From Flavobacterium sp. TAB 87 (lineage in GTDB: Bacteria > Bacteroidota > Bacteroidia > Flavobacteriales > Flavobacteriaceae): a DNA stretch of 64,000 nucleotides. Shown piece by piece: positions 44,672-52,560 of this stretch; within the stretch, counting starts at the first letter, position 1, and each line of letters starts with the position of its first letter. Where the stretch lies: NCBI RefSeq assembly GCF_001529295.1, contig NZ_LLWK01000038.1, positions 372,001 through 436,000 on the forward strand, written 5' to 3'. A program made the translations under genes and the position numbers. The notes beneath the pieces were generated by a model. The model worked only from the letters and a program-made list of their open reading frames with translations. It had not been told where the DNA came from and ran no database searches.

Positions 44672-47600
44672 TTGAATTCGACACATTCGATTTACCAAAA
44701 ATTAGAAGACTTTATAAAAAAATATTATACCAATGAATTAATTCGAGGCATACTTTTGTTTATCGGCTTAGGATTGCTGTACTTAATATTGACTGTGTTC
44801 GTCGAGTATTTTTTATGGCTACAACCAGCGGCTCGTACTTTTTTATTTTGGATTTTTGTTGTAGTTGAAATTTTGCTGCTGGTACGATTTATAGTATTTC
44901 CAATTTTTAAGTTATTGAAACTAAAAAAAGGAATCGATTATAAGGAAGCTAGTATAATAATAGGAAATCATTTTAGTGAGGTAAATGACAAGTTAATTAA
45001 TTTTTTACAGTTGTCTTCTGCTGAAAATAATTCAGATCAGTCCGAACTATTATTGGCTTCTATTGAGCAGAAGGCAAATTCATTACAATTAGTGCCGTTT
45101 AGTAATGCAGTAAATTTTAAAACGAATAAGAAATATTTACCGTTAGCTTTGATTCCGCTTTTGATTCTTTTTGCTTTTTACATTTCAGGAAACAGTGGTG
45201 TGGTTTCGCAAAGTCTGAATCGAGTAGTACATTTTAATGCTGTGTTTCTGCCGCCAGCTCCTTTTGAGTTCGTAGTTTTAAATAAAAATTTGCAAACAGA
45301 ACAACACAAAGACTTTCTTATTGTGATGGAGACTAAAGGAAACATTGCTCCCGAAAATGTGAGCATTCGAATCGGTTCCGAGACCTATTTCATGGAAAAT
45401 TCTAAACCAGGTCGGTTTGAATTTAAGATAGAGAAGCCGAAGGAGAATGTTGATTTTATTTTTGAGGCAAATTCAATTGCGTCGAATGGGTATGTGCTAA
45501 AAGTAGTAACAGTTCCTACCATTGCTAATTTTGATATGATTTTAAATTTCCCTTTGTACTTAGGTAGGAAATCTGAAATTGTAAAAGGATCTGGGAACGC
45601 CATTGTTCCTGAAGGAACCCGTGTGATTTGGAAAATGAATACGCAATCAACTCAAAGTATTGATTTAGAAATCGGTAAAGCTTCTTTTCCTTTCGCTAAA
45701 TCTGATAATAGCTTTGTTTTAGCTAAAAATATCAGTCAAAACGCAGAATATCAAATTGTTACTTCCAATAACTCCATAAAAAACTATGAAAAGTTATCTT
45801 ATCAGCTTTCGGTAGTAAAAGATCAGTTTCCTAGCATACAAATTAACGCCGCACCTGATAGTTTAAGGCTGGACAAAGGATATTTGTTGGGTCAGGTTTC
45901 TGATGATTATGGTGTATCAAAAGTACAAATTGTCTATTACGAAAGAAGCAAACCACAGACAGCGAAGCGTGGAAATTTAGCAATAAAGAATGCTGTTTAT
46001 GATCAATTTGTATTTTCTTTTCCGAGTAACTTACCTGTACGAAGTGGTGTTTCGTATGATTATTATTTTGAGGTTTTTGACAATGATGCGCCACATAATT
46101 TTAAAAGTGCTAAGTCCGCTGTTTTTTCTGATCGTGTATCGACCGCAGATGAAGTACGTGAGCTTGATTTAGAACAACAAAATACAACGATTAAAGGTTT
46201 GGAGAAATCATTAGAAAATCAAAACAAACAGTTTTCTGAATTAGATAAACTAGAAAAACTTGGTAAAAAGAAAGACAATCTTGACTTTAAAGAGCAGCAG
46301 AAAGTAAATGAGTTTATTAAACGTCAGGAAAAGCAAGACGATATGATGAAGCAATTTGCGGAGAAGTTGAATCAGAATTTGGATAAAATGAAGGATTCAA
46401 AAAAAGATGAAAGGATTGAAAATTTGCAAAAGCGATTGGAAAATGCCGATAAAGACATTGAGAAAAATCAGAAATTATTGGAGGAACTTAAAAACTTAAA
46501 TGAGAAGTTAGACAATCAAGACTTGTTTGAGAAGTTAGAAAAGTTCAAACAAGTGAGCAAAAACCAATCCCGAAATTTGGAACAATTGGTAGAGTTGACT
46601 AAACGTTATTATGTAAATAAAAAAGCAGAGCAGTTGGCTGATCAATTGAGTAAATTATCCAATAAGCAAGAACAACTTTCGAACAAAGACAAAGAGAATG
46701 TTGTTGAGAGGCAAAATGAAATTAATAAGGCCTTTGAGAAGATTCAAGAAGAATTAAAATCGCTTCAAAAGGAAAATGGTTCTTTAAAGGCGCCTTTAGA
46801 TTTGCCTAAAGATGGAACGAAAGAAAAGGAAATAAATAGTGATTTACAAAAAGCATCTGCTGAATTAGAAAAGAAAAATACGGCTTCGGCAAAACAAAAA
46901 CAAAAAAGTGCTGCAAAGAAGATGAAGGAAATGAGCAGTAAAATGGAAGAAAGCATGGCGGGTGGTGAACAAGAACAATTGCAAGAAGATATTGCGATGT
47001 TGCGTCAGGTGCTCGATAACCTATTGGCTTTTTCTTTATCTCAAGAATCGGTCATGTTACAGTTTAAAGGAATGAAACTGGGTTCGTCTGCTTACAATAG
47101 AAATATAAAAGTGCAGCAAAACCTCGAACAACAGTTCAGGCATGTGGATGATAGTTTGTTTGCTTTGTCTTTACGGAATCCTAAAGTTGCTGAAGAAGTG
47201 ACGAAGGAAATAGGCTATGTGCAATATAATATTGATAACGCATTAGAGTCTTTAGTAGAGGTGCAAGTTCCTAAGGGAGTTTCGCACCAGCAATATGCAG
47301 TTTCTGCATCAAATAGACTTGCGGATTTTTTAAGTGATTTGTTAAGTAACATGCAAAATCAAATGTCAGGTTCAGTAGAGGGCAAACCAAAACCTGGGCA
47401 AGGCGATGGTGGTATGCAGTTGCCAGATATTATTAAGAAACAGAAAGGACTTGGAGAAAAACTCAAACAAGGGACACAAGAAGGCAAGGACGGTGCTGCA
47501 AATGGAGGAGAGAAAAACGGCAAGTCTAAAGATGGAAAGCAAAAAGGAGAAGGTGGAGATGGTGAAGGAGATGCAGAAGCAATCATGGAAATTTACAAAC

Positions 47601-47974
47601 AGCAAGTTGAATTGAGAGAGGCATTGCAAAAGGAGTTGGCCAAGCAAGGCATTAATCCCAATGGGCAGAATGCGGTGGAGCAGATGAAACAGCTAGAGAA
47701 GCAATTATTAAACAAAGGTTTTAAGAATGAGAATTTGCACAGAGTATTAAATATTCAGCAAGAATTGTTAAAATTGGACAATGCTATACAGCAACAAGGA
47801 GAGGATTCAAAAAGGAATGCGAACACCAATAAATCTGAATTCAGAAATCCTGCTCAAGCTTTGCCTGCCTCACTTTTAGATTATTTAAATAGCGTAGAAA
47901 TATTAAACAGACAATCACTACCTTTGCAGTCGAATTTTAATCAAAAAGTTCAAGAATATTTTAATAAAAAATGA
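44672..47974 (+). CDS. DUF4175 family protein, large membrane-anchored coiled-coil protein
   Basis: This 1100-aa protein has three hydrophobic helices in the first 175 residues (about 25-45, 52-75 and 160-175). A domain of beta-rich sequence spans about 200-490, followed by a very long Lys/Glu/Asn/Gln coiled coil (about 505-780) and a Gly/Lys-rich low-complexity linker (about 900-970). I recognise DUF4175. No ATG exists in frame until well inside, so TTG at 44672 (MNSTHSIYQK) is the likely start. The stop overlaps the ybeY start by 4 nt (ATGA). Function unknown. Confidence 0.87.
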   Translation: MNSTHSIYQKLEDFIKKYYTNELIRGILLFIGLGLLYLILTVFVEYFLWLQPAARTFLFWIFVVVEILLLVRFIVFPIFKLLKLKKGIDYKEASIIIGNHFSEVNDKLINFLQLSSAENNSDQSELLLASIEQKANSLQLVPFSNAVNFKTNKKYLPLALIPLLILFAFYISGNSGVVSQSLNRVVHFNAVFLPPAPFEFVVLNKNLQTEQHKDFLIVMETKGNIAPENVSIRIGSETYFMENSKPGRFEFKIEKPKENVDFIFEANSIASNGYVLKVVTVPTIANFDMILNFPLYLGRKSEIVKGSGNAIVPEGTRVIWKMNTQSTQSIDLEIGKASFPFAKSDNSFVLAKNISQNAEYQIVTSNNSIKNYEKLSYQLSVVKDQFPSIQINAAPDSLRLDKGYLLGQVSDDYGVSKVQIVYYERSKPQTAKRGNLAIKNAVYDQFVFSFPSNLPVRSGVSYDYYFEVFDNDAPHNFKSAKSAVFSDRVSTADEVRELDLEQQNTTIKGLEKSLENQNKQFSELDKLEKLGKKKDNLDFKEQQKVNEFIKRQEKQDDMMKQFAEKLNQNLDKMKDSKKDERIENLQKRLENADKDIEKNQKLLEELKNLNEKLDNQDLFEKLEKFKQVSKNQSRNLEQLVELTKRYYVNKKAEQLADQLSKLSNKQEQLSNKDKENVVERQNEINKAFEKIQEELKSLQKENGSLKAPLDLPKDGTKEKEINSDLQKASAELEKKNTASAKQKQKSAAKKMKEMSSKMEESMAGGEQEQLQEDIAMLRQVLDNLLAFSLSQESVMLQFKGMKLGSSAYNRNIKVQQNLEQQFRHVDDSLFALSLRNPKVAEEVTKEIGYVQYNIDNALESLVEVQVPKGVSHQQYAVSASNRLADFLSDLLSNMQNQMSGSVEGKPKPGQGDGGMQLPDIIKKQKGLGEKLKQGTQEGKDGAANGGEKNGKSKDGKQKGEGGDGEGDAEAIMEIYKQQVELREALQKELAKQGINPNGQNAVEQMKQLEKQLLNKGFKNENLHRVLNIQQELLKLDNAIQQQGEDSKRNANTNKSEFRNPAQALPASLLDYLNSVEILNRQSLPLQSNFNQKVQEYFNKK

Positions 47975-48390
47975 TCAATTTTAATTACGAAACCGACTTT
48001 ACATTAAGCGATGAATCTGTTTATGAAAAATGGATCTCAGCTATTATAGCTTCGGAAAACAAGAAGGAAGGAGAGATTAGTTATGTTTTTTGCGATGACG
48101 AGTACTTGCACAAAATCAATCTTGAATATTTAAACCACGATACCTTAACGGATATTATCAGTTTTGATTATTCGGTAGGCAATGAGTTGAACGGAGATAT
48201 ATTTGTTTCGGTTGAAAGAGTACAAGATAACGCAACTGATTTTAATGTTTTGTTTGCAGAGGAATTACTGCGAGTTTTAGCACACGGAATTCTACATTAT
48301 TGCGGCTACAAAGATAAATCAGAAGAAGAAGCTGTTTCAATGCGAAAGAAAGAAGACGAGAAAATAGCAATGTTCCACGTGGAACTGTAG
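47971..48390 (+). CDS. ybeY: rRNA maturation RNase YbeY
   Basis: Metal-dependent endoribonuclease for 16S rRNA 3'-end maturation and ribosome quality control. It is 139 aa. The metal-binding motif reads HGILHYCGYKD, where the third histidine of the usual H-x3-H-x5-H is replaced by Asp. It is translationally coupled to the DUF4175 gene. Its last codons (MFHVEL, stop) contain a parS-like palindrome at 48371-48386, so the coding sequence and the centromere site share bases. Confidence 0.93.
   Translation: MINFNYETDFTLSDESVYEKWISAIIASENKKEGEISYVFCDDEYLHKINLEYLNHDTLTDIISFDYSVGNELNGDIFVSVERVQDNATDFNVLFAEELLRVLAHGILHYCGYKDKSEEEAVSMRKKEDEKIAMFHVEL
48371..48386. promoter_or_regulatory. parS-like site 1 (inside ybeY 3' end)
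   Basis: TGTTCCACGTGGAACT differs from a perfect palindrome only at its last base and matches the ParB site consensus TGTTNCACGTGAAACA at 14 of 16 positions. It encodes FHVEL within ybeY. Confidence 0.8.
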
Positions 48391-48414
48391 TTAATTACCC
48401 CCTTTCCCTTTTAC

Positions 48415-48430
48415 TGTTCCACGTGAAACA
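48415..48430. promoter_or_regulatory. parS-like site 2
   Basis: TGTTCCACGTGAAACA is a full match to the ParB consensus TGTTNCACGTGAAACA. It lies in the ybeY-mnmG spacer. Confidence 0.88.
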
Positions 48431-48460
48431 TCATTTCAATATTGGTTTTATAAAAAGTTT

Positions 48461-48476
48461 TGTTTCACGTGGAACA
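48461..48476. promoter_or_regulatory. parS-like site 3
   Basis: TGTTTCACGTGGAACA is one base off the ParB consensus on this strand; its reverse complement is a full match to TGTTNCACGTGAAACA. Confidence 0.88.
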
Positions 48477-48506
48477 ATTTGTAAAGATTGACTTTGTAAT
48501 AAATAC

Positions 48507-48522
48507 TGTTCCACGTGGAACA
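48507..48522. promoter_or_regulatory. parS-like site 4
   Basis: TGTTCCACGTGGAACA is a perfect 16-bp palindrome, one base from the ParB consensus. Confidence 0.88.
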
Positions 48523-48589
48523 AGTTAGTATTAATTTAATTTGAAGACTGTTTTTGCGACAGCGCTTCTATATAATAGAGAAAAACAAT

Positions 48590-50461
48590 ATGTTTTTAGA
48601 AGAATATGATGTAATTGTAGTTGGTGCAGGACACGCTGGATCGGAAGCTGCGGCGGCGGCGGCAAATTTAGGTTCTAAAACTTTATTGGTAACAATGAGC
48701 TTACAGAACATTGCGCAGATGTCGTGTAATCCTGCAATGGGTGGAATTGCCAAAGGACAAATAGTTAGAGAGATTGACGCCCTTGGCGGGTATTCCGGAA
48801 TTGTTTCAGACCGCACAGCTATTCAATTTAAAATGTTGAACAAGTCCAAAGGTCCTGCAATGTGGTCGCCTCGTGTTCAAAGTGATCGCATGCGATTTGC
48901 CGAAGAGTGGCGCTTGATGTTGGAAGCAACGCCTAATTTGGATTTTTATCAAGAAATGGTAAAAGGTCTTATTATTGAAGGTGGAAAAATAAAAGGAATT
49001 CGAACTTCGTTGGGTTTAGAGATTCGGTCTAAATCGGTGGTCTTGACCAATGGTACTTTCTTAAATGGGTTGATTCATATTGGAGAAAAGCAATTTGGTG
49101 GAGGACGTGCTGGTGAAAGTGCAGCATACGGAATTACCGAAGATTTGGTTGAAGCTGGTTTTGAATCGGGTCGAATGAAAACGGGAACGCCGCCTCGAGT
49201 AGATGGTCGTTCTTTAGACTACTCAAAAATGAATGAAGAAAAAGGAGATGCTGTACCGCAAAAATTCTCTTATTCTGATTTGACCAAACCTTTGGAGCAA
49301 CAAAGATCGTGTCACATGACCTATACGTCTTTAGATGTTCATGATATTTTAAGAAAAGGTTTTGACCGTTCGCCAATGTTCAACGGTCGTATCAAAAGTA
49401 TTGGTCCAAGGTATTGCCCGTCGATTGAAGATAAGATAAATCGTTTTGCGGATAAAGAAAGGCATCAGTTGTTTGTGGAACCTGAAGGTTGGAAGACCTG
49501 CGAAGTATATGTGAATGGATTTTCGACTTCGCTGCCAGAAGACATTCAATTTAAAGCATTGAGCTCCGTGGTTGGTTTTGAGAAAGTAAAATTTCTAAGA
49601 CCAGGATATGCGATCGAGTACGATTATTTTCCGCCGACGCAATTGAAACATACGTTGGAAACTAAATTAGTGGAAGGCTTGTATTTTGCAGGGCAAATTA
49701 ATGGAACGACGGGATATGAAGAAGCCGCTTCTCAAGGTTTAATGGCAGGAATAAATGCACACTTGAAAATTAATGAAAAGGCTCCTTTTATATTAAAACG
49801 AGACGAAGCGTATATCGGAGTTTTAATTGATGATTTAATAACCAAAGGAACCGAAGAGCCGTATCGAATGTTTACTTCACGAGCAGAGTACAGAACATTG
49901 CTTCGTCAAGACAATGCCGATTTTAGATTGACGCCGATGTCTTATGAAATTGGCTTGGCTTCGGAAGCGCGATTGAGAAGAATGGAACACAAATTAAAAC
50001 AATCTGAAAATATGGTTTCTTTCTTCAGAGAAACGAGTATTTCTGTTGCCGAAACCAATCCTATTTTGGAGGCCAAAGGTTCCGCTTTAATTTCACAAGG
50101 AGATAAGATGTTTAAAGTTTTTTCTCGTCCACAAATGGAATTGGAAGATATTTTGAAATTCGAAAAGGTTCAAGAATATGTGACAACTCACAATTTGGAT
50201 CAGGAGATTTTAGAGCAAGCAGAAATTCAGGTGAAGTATTCGGGTTATATTGAAAAGGAAAGAAATAATGCGGATAAGTTAACTCGCCTTGAAGAAGTAA
50301 AGATTCCTGAGAATTTTGACTACGATAAAATTAAATCCATGTCCATTGAAGCAAAGCAAAAACTAAAAAAGATTCGTCCGGTAACTATTTCGCAAGCCTC
50401 GCGAATTAGTGGTGTTTCACCAAGTGATATTTCAGTGTTACTAATTTATATGGGAAGATAA
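48590..50461 (+). CDS. mnmG: tRNA 5-carboxymethylaminomethyluridine modification enzyme MnmG (GidA)
   Basis: With MnmE it modifies U34 of certain tRNAs. From [19 protein letters not shown] it is 623 aa, the normal length; the longer frame starting at 48554 begins in the spacer after parS site 4. FAD-binding [10 protein letters not shown] (residues about 10-19), [13 protein letters not shown], the conserved RTGTPPR-like [12 protein letters not shown], and the [19 protein letters not shown] segment are all present. mnmG often sits beside oriC or parS, as here. Confidence 0.97.
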   Translation: MFLEEYDVIVVGAGHAGSEAAAAAANLGSKTLLVTMSLQNIAQMSCNPAMGGIAKGQIVREIDALGGYSGIVSDRTAIQFKMLNKSKGPAMWSPRVQSDRMRFAEEWRLMLEATPNLDFYQEMVKGLIIEGGKIKGIRTSLGLEIRSKSVVLTNGTFLNGLIHIGEKQFGGGRAGESAAYGITEDLVEAGFESGRMKTGTPPRVDGRSLDYSKMNEEKGDAVPQKFSYSDLTKPLEQQRSCHMTYTSLDVHDILRKGFDRSPMFNGRIKSIGPRYCPSIEDKINRFADKERHQLFVEPEGWKTCEVYVNGFSTSLPEDIQFKALSSVVGFEKVKFLRPGYAIEYDYFPPTQLKHTLETKLVEGLYFAGQINGTTGYEEAASQGLMAGINAHLKINEKAPFILKRDEAYIGVLIDDLITKGTEEPYRMFTSRAEYRTLLRQDNADFRLTPMSYEIGLASEARLRRMEHKLKQSENMVSFFRETSISVAETNPILEAKGSALISQGDKMFKVFSRPQMELEDILKFEKVQEYVTTHNLDQEILEQAEIQVKYSGYIEKERNNADKLTRLEEVKIPENFDYDKIKSMSIEAKQKLKKIRPVTISQASRISGVSPSDISVLLIYMGR

Positions 50462-50602
50462 TTAAAGTCATCCGTTTTAAAAGTTTGGTTCTTTAGCGTT
50501 CATTTGCTACTTTTTTGAAGCTGTGAAATTAATTCTTTCAAAATTTTATTACTATTGGAACTGGTCGCGGTCATTATCAAAAACACTGATACTTATTAAA
50601 AT

Positions 50603-50618
50603 TGTTCCACGTGAAACT
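50603..50618. promoter_or_regulatory. parS-like site 5
   Basis: TGTTCCACGTGAAACT matches the ParB consensus except for the last base. It lies 142 nt after the mnmG stop. Confidence 0.8.
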
Positions 50619-50661
50619 ATTTTTTAAAATAATAGCAACACCTGTGTAACATCAAAAAAAC

Positions 50662-50696
50662 AAAGCCCTAAATGTGAATTTTCACGTTTAGGGTTT
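50662..50696. terminator. Hairpin between mnmG and the methyltransferase
   Basis: AAAGCCCTAAATGTGAA and TTCACGTTTAGGGTTT form a 15-bp or longer stem. Only a short T-rich tail follows on the plus strand, so it may be a weak terminator for mnmG. Confidence 0.6.
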
Positions 50697-50731
50697 AATT
50701 GTACTTAACCTCAAAATGCTAATTTAGATCA

Positions 50732-51580
50732 ATGAATCTATCTGATAAAAAAAAGTTCCTTACGGTAAAAGATCACTCGGTATCACAAGAGCTGTTCGAT
50801 TTGCATTACGATGCGAATTTAGACATGCTGATTACCTCGCCACAACCAAACGAAAATGTCTTGAGTAAATATTACGAAAGTGAAGATTACATTTCGCACA
50901 CCGATAACAAACGATCTCTTTTTGAAAAAGCATATCATTTGGTAAAGGGTATTGCGCTAAAAAATAAATTGAGTCTGATAAATACGGAGCAACCACAAAA
51001 AGGATTGCTTTTAGATATCGGTGCGGGCACGGGTGATTTTTTATTAGTTGCAAAAGAAAATGGTTGGCAAACGGTAGGAGTGGAGCCAAGCCCAAGAGCA
51101 AAGAAAATTGCTATTGGAAAAGGAATCACTTTCGTGGAACAGATAAAAAGCTTAGAAAATAATTCTTTTGATGTAATTACTATGTGGCATGTTTTAGAAC
51201 ATGTACCCGATTTAGATTTACAAATTCAAGAATTGAAACGGTTGTTAAAACCAAGCGGAACATTACTTATTGCTGTTCCAAATTTTAAATCCTACGATGC
51301 AAAACATTACAAAGAATATTGGGCAGCATACGATGTGCCAATTCATTTTTGGCATTTTTCAAAAACAGCCATTTCAAAACTTTTTTCTAAAGTAGAAATG
51401 AAATTAGAAAAAGTGTTGCCAATGAAATTTGATTCGTTTTATGTAAGCTTACTTTCAGAAAAATATAAAAGTGGCAAAATGAATTATTGGAATGCCGTAA
51501 AGATCGGATTGAAGTCGAATTGGAAAGCAAAAGAAAGTGGAGAGTATTCTTCGCACATTTATGTCTTGAAAAACCAGTAG
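50732..51580 (+). CDS. SAM-dependent methyltransferase
   Basis: This 282-aa protein has the class I fold. Motif I is LLLDIGAGTGDFLLVA (about residues 90-105), then VGVEPSPRAKKIA, DVITMWHVLEHVPD (motif IV-like), and LKPSGTLLIAVPN. It starts MNLSDKKKFLTVKDHSV with an N-terminal helical region. It follows mnmG, from which a hairpin separates it. The substrate is unknown; several such proteins modify tRNA or surface sugars. Confidence 0.85.
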   Translation: MNLSDKKKFLTVKDHSVSQELFDLHYDANLDMLITSPQPNENVLSKYYESEDYISHTDNKRSLFEKAYHLVKGIALKNKLSLINTEQPQKGLLLDIGAGTGDFLLVAKENGWQTVGVEPSPRAKKIAIGKGITFVEQIKSLENNSFDVITMWHVLEHVPDLDLQIQELKRLLKPSGTLLIAVPNFKSYDAKHYKEYWAAYDVPIHFWHFSKTAISKLFSKVEMKLEKVLPMKFDSFYVSLLSEKYKSGKMNYWNAVKIGLKSNWKAKESGEYSSHIYVLKNQ

Positions 51581-51786
51581 AATCGATTTTGACGTTAATT
51601 TTAGGCTGTTTTTAGGGTTGTAATTAGAAAACACCTTGACCGTTTCTGAAAATAGCTTAAAACGAACGGGAACGCGTCAATATTAATAAATATTAATGAT
51701 CAGATTACGAATTTCAATAGCAAAAACTAATAGCATAAAAATTGTAGCATTTTTCAAACTTTATGTTGAGGCTATCTATTTTTTTA

Positions 51787-51794
51787 TATTTTTG
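51787..51794 (+). promoter_or_regulatory. Putative -7 element for the OmpH-like gene
   Basis: TATTTTTG matches TAnnTTTG, 33 nt upstream of the ATG at 51828. Confidence 0.5.
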
Positions 51795-51827
51795 TCATCA
51801 ATACTATAAAAACAAGAAATTATCAAA

Positions 51828-52415
51828 ATGAAAAAAGCATTAGTAATTATCGCACTTTCGATTTCAGTTATAGCGTGTAACAAACCAGCAGAAGTTAAGG
51901 AAGTAAAAACAGCTTACGTAGACACTTCGCTTTTAATGAAAGAATATACAGAAGCCAAAGATTTGGAATCAAAATACAAAACTCAAGCAGAAGAAAAAGG
52001 AAGACAATTACAAGCAGAAATAAATCGATTCAAACAAGATGCTGCAAGTTTTCAAAGTCAAGCACAAGCAAACGGTCAAGAGTGGGCTCAGAAAAGAGGA
52101 ACTGAACTTCAAAAAAGAGAACAACAATTAGGATACGCGCAACAACAATTGGCGCAACAGTTGCAACAAGAAAGTGGTGCCGAAATGGATTCATTAGTAA
52201 GTGGTGTAAAAAAATTCATTAAAGGTTACGGTAAAAAAAATGGATATTCTTATATTTATGGAACTGGTGATGCAGCGACTGTTTTATATGCAGAAGATAA
52301 ATACGACATTACAAAAGAAATTATTAAACAATTGAATGAGAATTATAAAGCGGGTGAAAAATTAGAATCAAAAGCGGACGATAAAGCAAAAGATTCTACT
52401 GCTACAAAAAAATAA
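51828..52415 (+). CDS. OmpH/Skp-like lipoprotein
   Basis: This 195-aa protein starts MKKALVIIALSISVIAC; Cys17 is the predicted lipid-modified residue. The body from about 30 is a coiled coil rich in Gln and Lys (KGRQLQAEINRFKQ, then REQQLGYAQQQLAQQLQQ), followed by a short globular part YGTGDAATVLYAEDKYDIT. This arrangement fits the Skp/OmpH family of periplasmic chaperones for outer-membrane proteins, here lipid-anchored. The C-terminal tail is Lys/Asp-rich. A strong terminator follows. Confidence 0.87.
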   Translation: MKKALVIIALSISVIACNKPAEVKEVKTAYVDTSLLMKEYTEAKDLESKYKTQAEEKGRQLQAEINRFKQDAASFQSQAQANGQEWAQKRGTELQKREQQLGYAQQQLAQQLQQESGAEMDSLVSGVKKFIKGYGKKNGYSYIYGTGDAATVLYAEDKYDITKEIIKQLNENYKAGEKLESKADDKAKDSTATKK

Positions 52416-52438
52416 TTAAGTTCAAATAACTGTAAGCT

Positions 52439-52475
52439 AAAAAGCCTAAATCTGTAAAAGATTTAGGCTTTTTTT
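52439..52475 (+). terminator. Terminator after the OmpH-like gene
   Basis: AAAAGCCTAAATCT and AGATTTAGGCTTTT form a long stem around a short loop, with a T-run ending near 52475. Confidence 0.92.
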
Positions 52476-52560
52476 ATTTAGATTTAGCCCAGCAGTCGAT
52501 TGAAGCTATTTTTAAATGATGCTTTATTTAGTAACTTTCGGTTTTTAATTTACACGCCAA

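Noticed and set aside
46161..47580. Repeated Lys/Glu codons in DUF4175 as a tandem DNA repeat
   Set aside because: The repetition is at the level of coiled-coil composition; no fixed DNA unit is repeated.
47359..47647. Pro/Ser/Phe-rich antisense frames inside the DUF4175 gene
   Set aside because: They are the reverse of the Gly/Lys-rich low-complexity linker of that protein, not independent genes.
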